The notes beneath the pieces were generated by a model. It did not search any database. It saw only the letters and a program-made list of their open reading frames with translations, and was not told the origin of the DNA. A DNA stretch of 64,000 nt from Xiphydria camelus (taxonomy: Eukaryota > Arthropoda > Insecta > Hymenoptera > Xiphydriidae). The first letter of the stretch is position 1. Every line of letters starts with the position of its first letter. The translations under genes and the position numbers were made by a program. Shown one piece after another: positions 30,173 through 40,175 of the stretch. The stretch is taken from positions 10,198,607 through 10,262,606 of the forward strand of contig OY783194.1 in the NCBI GenBank assembly GCA_963678675.1. Direction: 5' to 3'.

Positions 30173-31955
30173 TGCAAATATTGGCGGTTGTAGATTTACA
30201 AGTACACAGCACATATGTATAATACTGTCAACATGATCAAATAAATGTTCCGGTATTTTATTTAAAATATGGTAAGTCCTCAATCGTTGCATTATCCTTT
30301 CCACGTGAATTCTAACTCTAGTCACAGTATAAGAGTGTCCCTAGTTTCTTCTCGTGAAAATTCTTTTTTTTTTCTAAAAATGGTGGCATAATTACAATCC
30401 CTTTTTTACCTTGACTGTCAATAATATTTTTAATTTCTGGGAATCCTTTATCTGCTAGTACACACTGTATCTCCTTCTTCTAAATAATCAATGAAACTAG
30501 ATTCGATTGTTACTTGAGAATCACTTTTTCGGCCACCGGCTGCAGGAGACTTAAAACAGATAAAACCACCAGGAGTAATACCAATCAACACTTTAATAGT
30601 AAACCCCTTCTTATAGTGAGAATAACAAAAAACTCGATCATCCAATGTGTAGAAGGAATATCTATTTTGAACTCGGTACAGTCAATGATGACTCGAGTAT
30701 CACTGTACTGTGGCTTGAAGGAATCAGGCATTGTTGCTCGAACACTTGATTTGTCTGGCCAAAATACTAAAGTTGCAGTCGCTTGGATCCTGGAAACTGT
30801 TGTTCTATGAATATAGAATATTGCGCTAATCGCTGCGAATGTTAAAGCAGTTTTCATTTTGAAAAGAAAAATAAACAGCCTAATATTTTTTGGAATTTGG
30901 ATTTTTTCTGACACAGTCAGTTTCTCCATCAAAAAGTTGAAAATATCAAATGACACCCCAGCAAGATCTGTCAGTTGTTCATCGTTTTCAACTAATCCTT
31001 GGAAATTAATTCCATCATCAAATCATTGTATACAGAATCAGATCCAACTCCCGTATCGACATAATCTTTTTCCAGTGTGCCACACCTTTTATTTTTGAAC
31101 TTCCTCGAACAATTTATTTCTATTGTACCAGTTGGCATATTTATCTCAGTTTGAGTTTCAGCTTCACAGGTGTTAGATCCAAAGCTAAATCTATTGCAAC
31201 ATAACAGTTTTTCAAATCTATCGCAAGGAACAAAAATATCTACTTGACACTCTTGATGACGTTTACTACACAAATCAAATATGAACTCATCGCTATCGCT
31301 ATCATCCATCGCTATTTTACTCTTATCTTCATTCGCTGAATTTTCTTCTCTTTTCGAAGTGGAATCCATTGGAACCTCGGCATTTACATCACTATCGGAG
31401 TTGATATTACTTGCAGTCACCACTGACAATCCTTTCGGTAGCCTACGCTTTAGGAAACGCTGGTGTCTGAAATTAATTGTCAATTGTTACATTTAACTGT
31501 ATTAGTTTGGGTTTAATAATAAGAATAGAATAATTACCTTTTTAGAGCTGCAGTTTCATTCAAGGTTTGTCCAGGATTAATTGAAATAAACTTCGTTGGT
31601 ATATAATTGGGACTCAGTTCTTCGTCTCCCTTTTTATCTCCGATAAAATGAGAACTGCAGATTGTATCTAATGGTTTGGGATTCCAACTGCATTCATATC
31701 CACTAAAATGTAAAGAATTAACTGTTACTCTTTATTTTAATAAAACTTAATAATCATTTTAAATGAGATTTATCGTGTATATATTTTTCGAATGAACAAT
31801 TGAGGTTATGATACTTACTTCTGCTTTCTTACGATGGCAATCCACTTTTCCCTTTCAATCAACTTATGCTGAGCTCTTGGGAAATAATAGAATTTATACT
31901 TGTTGTTTCTTGAAGTATTTTGACAACTAACAACACAGCATTTGCGCACTCTCAT
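30173..31955 (-). pseudogene. THAP-domain DDE_Tnp_4 transposase, three-exon copy
   Basis: Exon 1 (31955-31819) starts MRVRKCCVVSCQNTSRNNKY with FPRAQ and W, the first half of a THAP finger (C-x4-C...). Donor GTAAGTAT. Exon 2 (31702-31538) has ICSSHFIGDK and NYIPTKF, completing C2CH THAP. Exon 3 runs from 31466. It carries a linker rich in acidic residues, an HQECQVDIFVPC region, then after a frameshift near 31000 LVENDEQLTDLAGVSF, TTVSRI, YSDTRVIIDCTEFKIDIPS, and in another frame GGRKSDSQVTIESSFIDYLE. The ADKGFP block is broken. RIHVERIMQRLRTYHILN and VNLQPPIF close it. Both intron boundaries keep the frame. Three or more frameshifts make it a pseudogene. Confidence 0.82.
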
Positions 31956-32049
31956 GTTTAAACAATTAGACACTTGATATTATATGGAGAGACGTGCCTA
32001 CTAACTTCTAGACTTCACCACTAGTTACGCACGATCGTTCGCCGTATCC

Positions 32050-32815
32050 CCTCCAATCAGTTGCACGGTCCCAATAGCGGTATCTATTAGAGTGGGTGCT
32101 GTGGGAAATGGCTTATTCCGACCCATCCGGTAATTAACCTTCCGCGAAAGGTGCGGGACTGCGAGCGCATTCGCAGTCTACGTTCGCCGAAACATATCGC
32201 CCACATCGCCATTGCGACCGATAGCGAGATTAACTCTAGATTAGCCTGTTACTTAGATCGAGATGATAATGAACGGTAAGAAACGATATGTGAAGTCCCC
32301 TTGCCATGGAACAGTCCGGTTAAGTGGAAAACAAAGGAAAGAGAAAGCGTATGTTTTTTCTAATATGTTTAATTTCACAATGCTTGTGGGTATAGAATAT
32401 TGAAGTGAAACTTCTTTGCCGAGGGTAGTGAAATCGCGCGAGGCGGGATGGAAGTCGCGCGAGATTGGACGAAATAGCATGACATCCACACTCCAGCGTA
32501 ACTCATGCATTGCGCAACCGACCTGCGCAAGTGAGAGACAGGAGTATTTGCGTACTTAGTCGCTCCGAAATATTGTTGCCTTTTTTCTACAGTTTTTTTT
32601 AGGTTACGTTAATGTTTATATTATGACATTTACAAAATGTATCAAGTGACTTAAGTTTGTGTTAATATGTACGTGTTCCGTCGCAAGGCGACTTCTACGT
32701 TATTTCTTACCGCTCTCTATCATCGCAACCTAAGTAACGTGCTTTTCTAGATCTAATCTCTACATCGGTCGCAACGGCGAGGTGGGTGGTATGTTTCGGC
32801 GAACGTGGTCGTCGT
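32050..32815. repeat. foldback-type repeat related to 27117-27690
   Basis: TCGCAGTCTACGTTCGCCGAAACATA (32178 onward) pairs with TATGTTTCGGCGAACGTGG near 32791, and CATCGCCATTGCGACCGATA with ATCGGTCGCAACGGCGAGG. The interior 32250-32745 contains no gene that I recognise. Confidence 0.6.
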
Positions 32816-32846
32816 GGGCACGATAAAGATTTTGGAGAGCTGATGC

Positions 32847-34165
32847 TCATACCCCCCCCCCGGGAGTATCCTGCTGTATGGCCTGTTGGCCGTTTCCAGG
32901 TGCTCTCGGACAGGGGATGTTTGGATGGGGGTTAGGTTTTAGTGGGTAGGGGGCCCCCGTATTGCACTCGCAGGCAAACATACTGCGGCGGGGTGTCTCG
33001 AGTCCCACACTACCCGGACATTGCCCAGTGTCCGGAGGCATCTCCGCCTCCAAAGCATAGTCGTAGGCGAATTTCCACAGGAGAGGCCCCAAAACAGAGC
33101 CCTGTCGAACACCAGCCCGGACCTCGCAAGTATGAACGGCCCTATCCTCACCCAAGAACCTGATCGAGCGTTCGTGGAGATAATCCTGCACGATGGCTAC
33201 CAGGTACTCCGGTAGCGCCTTCCACTTCATTTGGGCAATAATGCTCCCCCAGGGCAGCGTGTTGAAGGCATTCTGAATGTCAATGGCGACAGCCAGAACA
33301 ACCTCCCCCGCTTCATTGGCCTCCTCCACGAAGCCCCTCACCTCGAACATAGCGTCCAAGGTGGAGTGCTTCGGTCGGAAACTAAATTGATTGCACGACA
33401 AGCTTCGCCCTGGGAGACCATTAAGGACCCCCTGGATCTTGTCCACAATGACCCTCTCCAGGCCTTTGCCTACGTCATCCAGTAGGCATATGGGCCTAAA
33501 CTTACCCTTGGCTGCCTCTCCAGTCCCCTTAGGGATGAGGACCAGATTGGCCGCTTTCCAGATGACCGGAAAACGCCCAATCTCTGGAGACACCTCTTAT
33601 ACACTTTCGCTAGCTCATCCAGAGTCTCCTCCGTGGCCGCACTCCACCACCCAGCCCGTATGCCGTCAGGCCCAGGAGCCGAAGATTTATGCTTTTTGCC
33701 GATGAGCGCTCTCCTCACTGAGAGCGCGTTCATGTAGAGGTCCTCATCACCACCGTCCGGTAGTGGACGGGGGGGATCCCGCCCCACATTCGGAGATGTC
33801 TCGGCCGGCGTTCCCGGGAAGAGCTTCCCTATTACTTCGAACGCCTCCGCCAGAGGCATTGTCTCTGTAGCTGAGGGGGAGCTGGCCCTTAGCTTGCCCA
33901 TCATTATTTTATAGGCACGACCCCAAGGGTCGATATCAAGGTCATCCACAAGCTTCCTCCATGTCAGGGCACGGGCGTGGCGAATCTCCTTGCGGAAGGC
34001 CTGCTTCCTATCTTTCAGGTCCTCACGAAGGGCACCCAAGATGTCCGGGTCCACAGGTCGCCTGCGGTTCATTTCATGGGCGTCCTCGACGCATGTGAAA
34101 TCATATTGCACACACCAATTCGGGAAAAGTTGCGCAGTGCGTGAAATAACCTGCGCAGTGCGTGA
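32847..34165 (-). pseudogene. R1-clade-like LINE reverse transcriptase, frameshifted fragment
   Basis: The frame 34165-33600 has DPWGRAYKIMMGKLR and KHKSSAPGPDGIRAGWWSAA, the start of a LINE RT domain. After a shift near 33590 the frame continues FPVIWKAANLVLIPKG, FRPICLLDDVGKGLERVI, NQFSFRPKHSTLDA (usual GFRxGRST), VAIDIQNAFNTLPW (first catalytic Asp) and RAGVRQGSVLGPLLW. The expected YADD block does not follow. After EAEMPPDTG the sequence becomes unrelated (Pro/Cys-rich) to 32847. Endonuclease and 3' half are lost. Confidence 0.85.
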
Positions 34166-34330
34166 AATCGTCAACCTCGTATTTGACACTTAGTGACAAA
34201 AAATAGAATTCGTTATTCGGTTGTTTCGCGCCGTTCTAACGAGTGTGATTGCCGTACTCGCTTCGCTCGTACGGCAAACTTCACACTCGTTAGAAACAGC
34301 GCTTCACGCCCTAATAACGACAATAACTAT
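34120..34330. repeat. 22-bp direct repeat and hairpin
   Basis: TGCGCAGTGCGTGAAAT occurs twice (34131, 34151). At 34233-34302 TTCTAACGAGTGTGA...TCACACTCGTTAGAA encloses GCCGTACTCGCTTCGCTCGTACGGC, an almost perfect ~70-nt hairpin. Confidence 0.65.
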
Positions 34331-34650
34331 TTATTTATTTACCATCTTCAGAGAGTAGGTACATAAATAGTAGGTATATAAAAACACGCGCGCATTCGAA
34401 TGCAATGTCGTGACAAAATTTCAAAGCAATCTGTGAAGAACTTTCGGAGATTTAAAATTTCGGACAAACGAACATTTACATTTTTATTTATTTACCTCCT
34501 TAAGGGAGTAGGTATATAAATAGTAAGTATATAAAAACACGCTCGTATTCAACTGCAACCTTGTGTCAAAATTTCAAAGCAATCGGTAAAGAACTTTTGG
34601 AGATCTTAGATTTTTGTACAAACGAACAGTTACATTTTTATTTATACAGA
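34330..34650 (+). repeat. tandem pair of ~157 bp, retroelement-tail-like
   Basis: Unit 1 (34330-34486) and unit 2 (34487-34645) share GTATATAAAAACACGC, AAAATTTCAAAGCAATC, AAGAACTTTYGGAGAT and ACAAACGAACAKTTACATTT. Such CAAAGCAATCGGT...ACAAACGAACA strings resemble tails of RTE-mobilised elements; this is only a resemblance. Confidence 0.55.
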
Positions 34651-34941
34651 CTATAAACAAGTAATCATTTTACTTAATATTTCACATACATTTGTTCCAG
34701 GTTATATTATGATGACATTTAATGATATTTAATATTCATCGCTGTCAATATTAATTACAGGCTCTACATTCACAAAATTAAAAAGCTGTTAATATTTCTG
34801 CCGGTCTTATAGTGCGAGATAGATATTTTGCATGGGATAAATAATGAACCACAGCAGCAATGTGCGAACAGCAGCCAACGCTTCTTCTGCCATTCGCATA
34901 GTCGCATGTGTACCGAGAAATACCCGTAACTCCATTAGTAA

Positions 34942-35604
34942 TATATGAGGGGTCTAGTTGCAAAACCGGCAATCTCCACTTTTTGGTGAAATTGAGCTAT
35001 TGGCGGGAATGTGTTCCTTATTGTAATTCTGATCGACTTACAGAGTCGTTTGGCTGCAAATTCGGCTCAATTATACTTAAAAATGAGGTTAAAATTTTGG
35101 CCTATAGTTTCAAACCCGGCAATCTCCAACCGCCGTTGAGTTGCAAAAACGGCAATCTCCATTTCGACCTATAGGGCGATTGGGTAACTGCACAAAACAG
35201 ATGGAGTGCCATCTGTCGCACGCACCAAGCATCTGTATTCTAAGGAAAATAAATATTTATTTCAGTTGATTGCACTGTATCTTTACTCTATTTCTTATAA
35301 AACGCCAAGAAATATTAGTTTCAAAACCGGTAATTTAGTTAACTAAGTTAACTAAGTTGCAAAATCGGCAGTTTCAAAATGTTACTTGCAAAACTGGCAA
35401 TCTCCAATTTTCAATCCCATACTACTCAAAATTTATTGCAAATTCTGGTTTCTGCTTAATATCAAGTGATATGCATACATATGAGCTTGTTTCAGTTCAA
35501 CAATAACAAACTTAAGTTATTTAGTTACCGAGTTATCAAAAATTCAGATCTATAAAATTGGCCAAAATGGAGATTGCCGGTTTTGCAACTAGACCCCTCA
35601 TATA
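34942..35604. mobile_element. MITE with TGAGGGGTCTAGTTGC ends and iterated motif
   Basis: TATA, TGAGGGGTCTAGTTGCAAAA ... TTTTGCAACTAGACCCCTCA, TATA. The motif TTGCAAAACCGGCAATCTCC recurs in variants at 34959, ~35108, 35133, ~35320, ~35355 and ~35385 and in the right end. The design (ends plus repeated sub-terminal copies) parallels the pogo-like elements here. The target may be TATA or TA. Confidence 0.85.
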
Positions 35605-36280
35605 AGGATTATATCCAATGTAGCATTTATACACTTTCCTATTTATATTTCTCGAACGTACATCAAACCTGATTATGGTTGATCTTTCCCTTAAGAGGCC
35701 GACACACCCCGTCTGGAAACGCCCGAAAAGTTGTCGCGGCTGTAAAGCGATAATTCTAACATGGTGCATAAGAACCTTTTGTACTTTTCACCACCACACT
35801 TAAAAAACATAAATCTAGGGCCCTATAGAAAAAAATAAATAAATTTCTTTGTTGTAATCCATCGGCGACCTCACAAATATACCTATATTTTGCAAGTTGT
35901 AAACACGGACACAATCAAAGTATTGAAATGAATTCTTCTATGGGACCCTAAAATAAACCTTGTACAAGGTACTACCACCTTTTGCACGAAAGATTTCTGA
36001 AAGCCCATTGCAGAAAACCTTTATTTCAAACCTATTACTCGTCTACATTTATCAGCCGAGTAATGCTTCCATCTAGCGTCTTCACTACGTACGGACTGCG
36101 GGGTTGTCAGATTTGTCTCCGCCACGAATAGCAGAATATCGTCGGTCTTATCACGTAAGGGCGTATCTCACAAGGGGACCCCGGCAGATGTCAAATCGAT
36201 TTTGTCTTGAAAACTTCTTGGAATAGCGTCGCGCGCGTGTTCCAAGTGTCTTCGGGATTGGCGTGCATAATGTTACCAAT

Positions 36281-36349
36281 GCTTCGATAGCGCAACGGTT
36301 AAGTTGCCGGGCTGGGAGTCTCGATGTCGCGGGTTCAAGTCTTGTCGGG
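36281..36349 (+). tRNA. tRNA-like pseudogene, left arm
   Basis: TAGCGCAACGGTTAAGTTGC is A-box/D-arm-like and GGTTCAAGTC is B-box/T-loop-like. A GGG triplet sits in a plausible anticodon position (CTGGGAG). The T stem pairs with two or three G-U pairs. The acceptor strands do not pair, and the anticodon stem has a C-C mismatch. A T11 run follows at 36350, a polymerase III terminator. It is not a functional tRNA. Confidence 0.55.
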
Positions 36350-36556
36350 TTTTTTTTTTTATTAACTTTTTTCAGTCGATTATACAATCCCTTCTTGTTA
36401 TAGAAAGTGGTTTACATTATCGAATAAAATAAAAGTTTCAATTGTTTTTATAGTTTTACGTTATTTTTTCTTCCTCGTTGAGGTGAACCAATATTATTGC
36501 CAACCAGGCCGTTTTTCGAAAATGTCAATGAAATTTGCTTTCCCATAACGCTTTTA

Positions 36557-36664
36557 AAGTGTAAATGTGCGTGTGGCAAAGTTCCATTCGTCAAATGTTC
36601 ATGGTGTCAATATACGGTGTGCTTCAAATGTTTTTTCGACAATTATTATCCAAAAAATCGTGTA
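36557..36664 (+). pseudogene. C-terminal zinc finger of a CENP-B/DDE transposase family
   Basis: CKCACGKVPFVKCSWCQYTV, CFKCFFDNYYPKNRV, then TAA. The C-x2-C-x4-C-x2-[CH]-F pattern matches RCAWCTEYFCFEHFYEQY at 42075-42128 in the element 37788-43151. It lies in the loop of the palindrome. The rest of the transposase is absent. Confidence 0.6.
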
Positions 36665-36887
36665 TAAAATCTTCGGCAGCCAAAAATTCCCATGACGAAA
36701 TGTAAGAATAAAAAATGCAACGATGCTTCCAACTGTTCTTTCTAATAATATTGGTTCACCTCAACGAGGAAGAAAATAACGTAAAACTATGAAAAAAATT
36801 GAAACTCTTATTTTATTCGATAATGTAAACCACTTTCTATAACAAGAAAAGGTTGTAATCGAATTAAAAAAGTTAATAAAAAAAAAT

Positions 36888-36957
36888 CCCAACAAGAATT
36901 GAACCCGCGACATCGAGACCCCCAGCCCGGCAACTTAACCGTTGCGCTATCGAAGCA
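36888..36957 (-). tRNA. tRNA-like pseudogene, right arm
   Basis: The minus strand repeats the left unit: TAGCGCAACGGTTAAGTTGC, GCTGGGGGTCTCGATG, CGGGTTCAATTC, then a T9 run. It has the same defects, with one extra change in the T loop. The two units face each other. Confidence 0.55.
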
Positions 36958-37385
36958 TTGGTGACATGACGTACGCCAATCCCGGAGACACTTGGAACGC
37001 GCGCGCGACGCGGTATCCCGGTCTAAACGGGAGCGAGCCATGCTCTCGCCACTGAGGCCGGCGTAAGACCGGACCGTGTCCACACTGCATGCATTTGGCA
37101 ACATCGCTAACCTCGCGTAGCTCCACCCCCTTCTAGCGTTTTGACATTACCTCGTCTCACCGCTGCCCCGCAGGAGAAACTAGTGGGCCTGGTATGTCGG
37201 CCTCTTAAATAACATATACGCATCGTGTCAGCATCGTATAACATTTCTGCTAAAGAAGAGACTGCCTGCCTGTTCAATAGATACGTGCCAGTAAAGAAAA
37301 GTGTCAAGTCTCTCACCGTAATCTCTGGAAAATCAGTTATTTCATCTACTGATAATTGCTTCAATACTATTTTTTTGTACTCCAA

Positions 37386-37787
37386 TTTCCATTTTAAATT
37401 GCCTCAGCCAAAATATTTGCACCCTGATTTGTGGAAATCATTCTGCCAAAAACTTCATCTAGCATGTTATGTAAAAGTTTATATTTTTGCCCAATTATAC
37501 CACACATGTACGGATTTAATTACCTATCGAATTTTCGTACCTGAACGCGACTCATTCGATTACTTTGTTGTCAGGTGAGGTTGTTTACCTTTTAAAGCAG
37601 GTATGAGAACAACAAAACTTTTTTCTTCCAAAGTAGGTACTCTCTATGTCTCGGAAACCATTATCCAAATTTTAATACTACTAATTAATACTACTAATTT
37701 TAATACTACTAGTATTTTAATACTACTTAAGCCCTTCTAATCAGATAATAAATACTCCAAAATCTGTGCGTCTCGTCCTTACAAGGG
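37386..37787. other. possible upstream part of the SWIM gene, then AT-rich repeats
   Basis: 37386-37580 on the minus strand has broken frames with segments such as FRYENSIGN and NFYITC that may be decayed N-terminal coding sequence. 37680-37740 is TTAATACTACTA repeated. Confidence 0.35.
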
Positions 37788-40175
37788 AAGTTAGGGAACC
37801 CGGAAATTCAGGAAATTCCGCCATTCCGTGTGCATATAGAGTAGTTCAATTATAATACCAAAATACATTTAATTCGTGCCATATTACGGTTTTAAGGGGT
37901 CAAATCATCCCTTGAAAAAATGCAGATTTTTCTTCTTCATGGAATAACTCCCGAACGGTGGAAATATAAGGGAAAAAAGTTGAAACAAAAGTTTTATGGT
38001 TTTTCTCGATCTACGAGTATAAAACTGGTGCGAAAAAATTCTGGAACAAATTTTTTTTAAGTTACCCCCACCAACGACCCATAAAAATGAGGTTTTTGGA
38101 TTTCTTAAGTTTATATAAAAATACCTCTCAATGACCTCTTTCCATACATCCCTAGTTTATTATGTATCCTTTTTTTAATTTAGAAAACCTCGAACTTAAG
38201 GCCGTTTTGACGTAAACAGTGAAACGGTCTTATGAAACATCTAAATTTTTATTTACATACATTTCATATAGTTTTTAATTATTTTAGCAAAACACGTACT
38301 TACAATTACATGAAAAATGAAACTTATTGAAATTAATCAATGACATGTATTTTTCAAACACATATAACATATCGTATGAACCTCAATGATAACGTTGAAT
38401 GACGCAGGATCTATGTCGACATTGACGCCGATAACCTTTTAGCAAACATCCCGGTTCGCGTATTGCAAACATGTTTGGCTCGTGACTATTATCATTACAT
38501 GTTGATAAGATATCCCTCTTCCGTTCGTAAAAAATCTTATATAAACATGTTTTTATTAGTATGATATAAATATGGCTAAGAGATGTAGCTTATTTCCAGT
38601 TACATTTACGACTGAAATTAGTTACCATTCTATTGGAAACAGTTATTAATCATTGCTCCAAAGGCTTTTCATTATAAAATGACGCCGATTAACGTTTCAA
38701 ATGTAATAAACATGTTAACGACTACGTTTCAAATTACGTGGTTGCCACAGAACCCCCCCCCCCCCCCCCTATCAGATGAAATTGAAGTTCATAATCAAAT
38801 TCGTGACATTATAAACACTCTTATAAACATAGATTTCGTACCATTAATTGAATACGATTACGTATTGGATTTTGCTAATCCATCTGAACCCCATGAAGCA
38901 CAGGTTGTAGAGTACCCTACAGTTTCAGCAGAAGAGGAAGATAATTTTGGACCTGCAGAATGCATTGTTGATGACGAAGGTGGAAAAGTCGACTTAAGTT
39001 ATAAGAGAAAAGCTGTTGAATTTTGGAAAAGCGGAAAAAAAGCCCGACGACCACTCACTAGTGTGCAGACAAATTTTCACAAAGTTAAATCTTTGCAACA
39101 GCTATATAGATGGGAAGAAAGTGTACAAAAAGGTGGAACGAATGCAGATAAAATTGCATTTATTACGGAGTACGTACTGCAAAGATTTGAAGAAGCTTGT
39201 GACAGAAGATCTATTATTCATGATATGGATGTAAGATTATGGGCTATGAGGGCGAAGTACTTGGCGGACCTTTCCGAATTCAAGGCAAGTAAATGGTGGA
39301 TTTGGAAATTTGAAAGAGTGCATAGAATCGTGTATAGTAAAATGACAACATTTTCAGGACGCAATCTACGCCCCAAGATATTGACAACCTACAAAATATT
39401 GCAAAGACGTTTGTATACAACGTAAAATCAAATATACCAACTATTGGATTTGAAGAAATATATAACGCAGATGAGAGTGGCTTCAACCTCGAAGTACATT
39501 CAGGGCGAACATTGGCAAAATTAGGAGTAAAAATGGTAGAAGCAACGGTCCAATTAGTATCATCTACGACACACAGCTATACTATAATGCCTATCATTTC
39601 GGCAAGTGGACGTCTTGTTTCACCACTGTATACCACTGTATAGCTTGGAAGGAGTCTACAGGAACATTTGGCCCAAGGGTGGAAGAATCTCTATTTCGTC
39701 CAGCTAACATTAACATTCAAGCTTCAAAATCAGGTAAACTTACGTCTGAACATTTTAAAACTTGATTCATCCAGGTGTATTTACCGAATACTGACCATAA
39801 AAGCATGCTACTACTCGACTCATGGACGGGACATTGTTCGAGTCAGCTAGAGACGTTGATCCCATAAGACAAAGAAGTACAGTTTCCAATGATTCCGAAA
39901 AAAACGACTAGCATCATTCAACCTTTAGATGTATTTGGATTCCGGATTTGGAAGAATTTCGTTCGAACATTTTCTGATAATGTATTTCTTCAAGAGAAAG
40001 ATATTAGTTTGCACTCGCGCAATGAAATAATTAAATTGCAATCTTTAACACACAAGCAGCTTTCTACAAACGCATCGCGGTGAATTTTAAAACCCTGTAG
40101 ATTTTTATTACTTTAGGAGTGTAAATCCAGATGTAATATTCGTGGAGAAGTAGACCATGAGCTACCAATATGAAA

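Larger units (their letters stand above)
36211..37030. repeat. palindrome with a tRNA-like sequence in each arm
   Basis: Arms 36211-36508 and 36746-37030 are inverted copies (for example TTGAGGTGAACCAATATTATT near 36478 and its complement at 36746). The spacer is 36509-36745. Each arm holds a tRNA-like unit pointing inward and ending in a T-run. The arms differ by several indels. Confidence 0.8.
35691..37208. mobile_element. TTAA-flanked element, 1510 bp, containing a palindrome
   Basis: TTAA, GAGGCCGACACACC (35695) ... GGTATGTCGGCCTC (37191-37204), TTAA. Exact TTAA ends and a 14-bp inverted repeat suggest piggyBac-type movement. It is inserted in the SWIM gene. The interior carries a ~270-bp-arm palindrome with tRNA-like sequences and, in its loop, a zinc-finger tail that belongs to another transposase family. 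Confidence 0.85.
34778..37385 (-). pseudogene. SWIM-finger protein of a transposon family, split by two insertions
   Basis: The minus strand 37385-37209 gives MEYKKIVLKQLSVDEITDFP, RDLTLFFTGTYLLNRQAVSS and TMRICYL. Across the TTAA element it continues RERSTIIRFDVRSRNINRKV and YKCYIGYNPY. Across the next insertion it continues ITNGVTGISRYTCDYANGRR, then SVGCCSHIAAVVHYLSHAKYL. The C-x-C...C-x-H spacing (here YTCDYANGRRSVGCCSH) is a SWIM-type zinc finger, with the first Cys pair reduced to one. Proteins of this type are common, uncharacterised, repeated genes in invertebrate genomes. Removing each insert with one target copy leaves the frame intact, so the gene was open when both elements landed. 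The N-terminal part upstream of 37385 is not recognised. Confidence 0.75.

Noticed and set aside
33470..33705. Plus-strand frames over the LINE (33391-33705 and others)
   Set aside because: They are antisense shadows of the reverse transcriptase frames.
36281..36957. Functional tRNA genes
   Set aside because: Acceptor strands do not pair and the anticodon stems are defective in both units.
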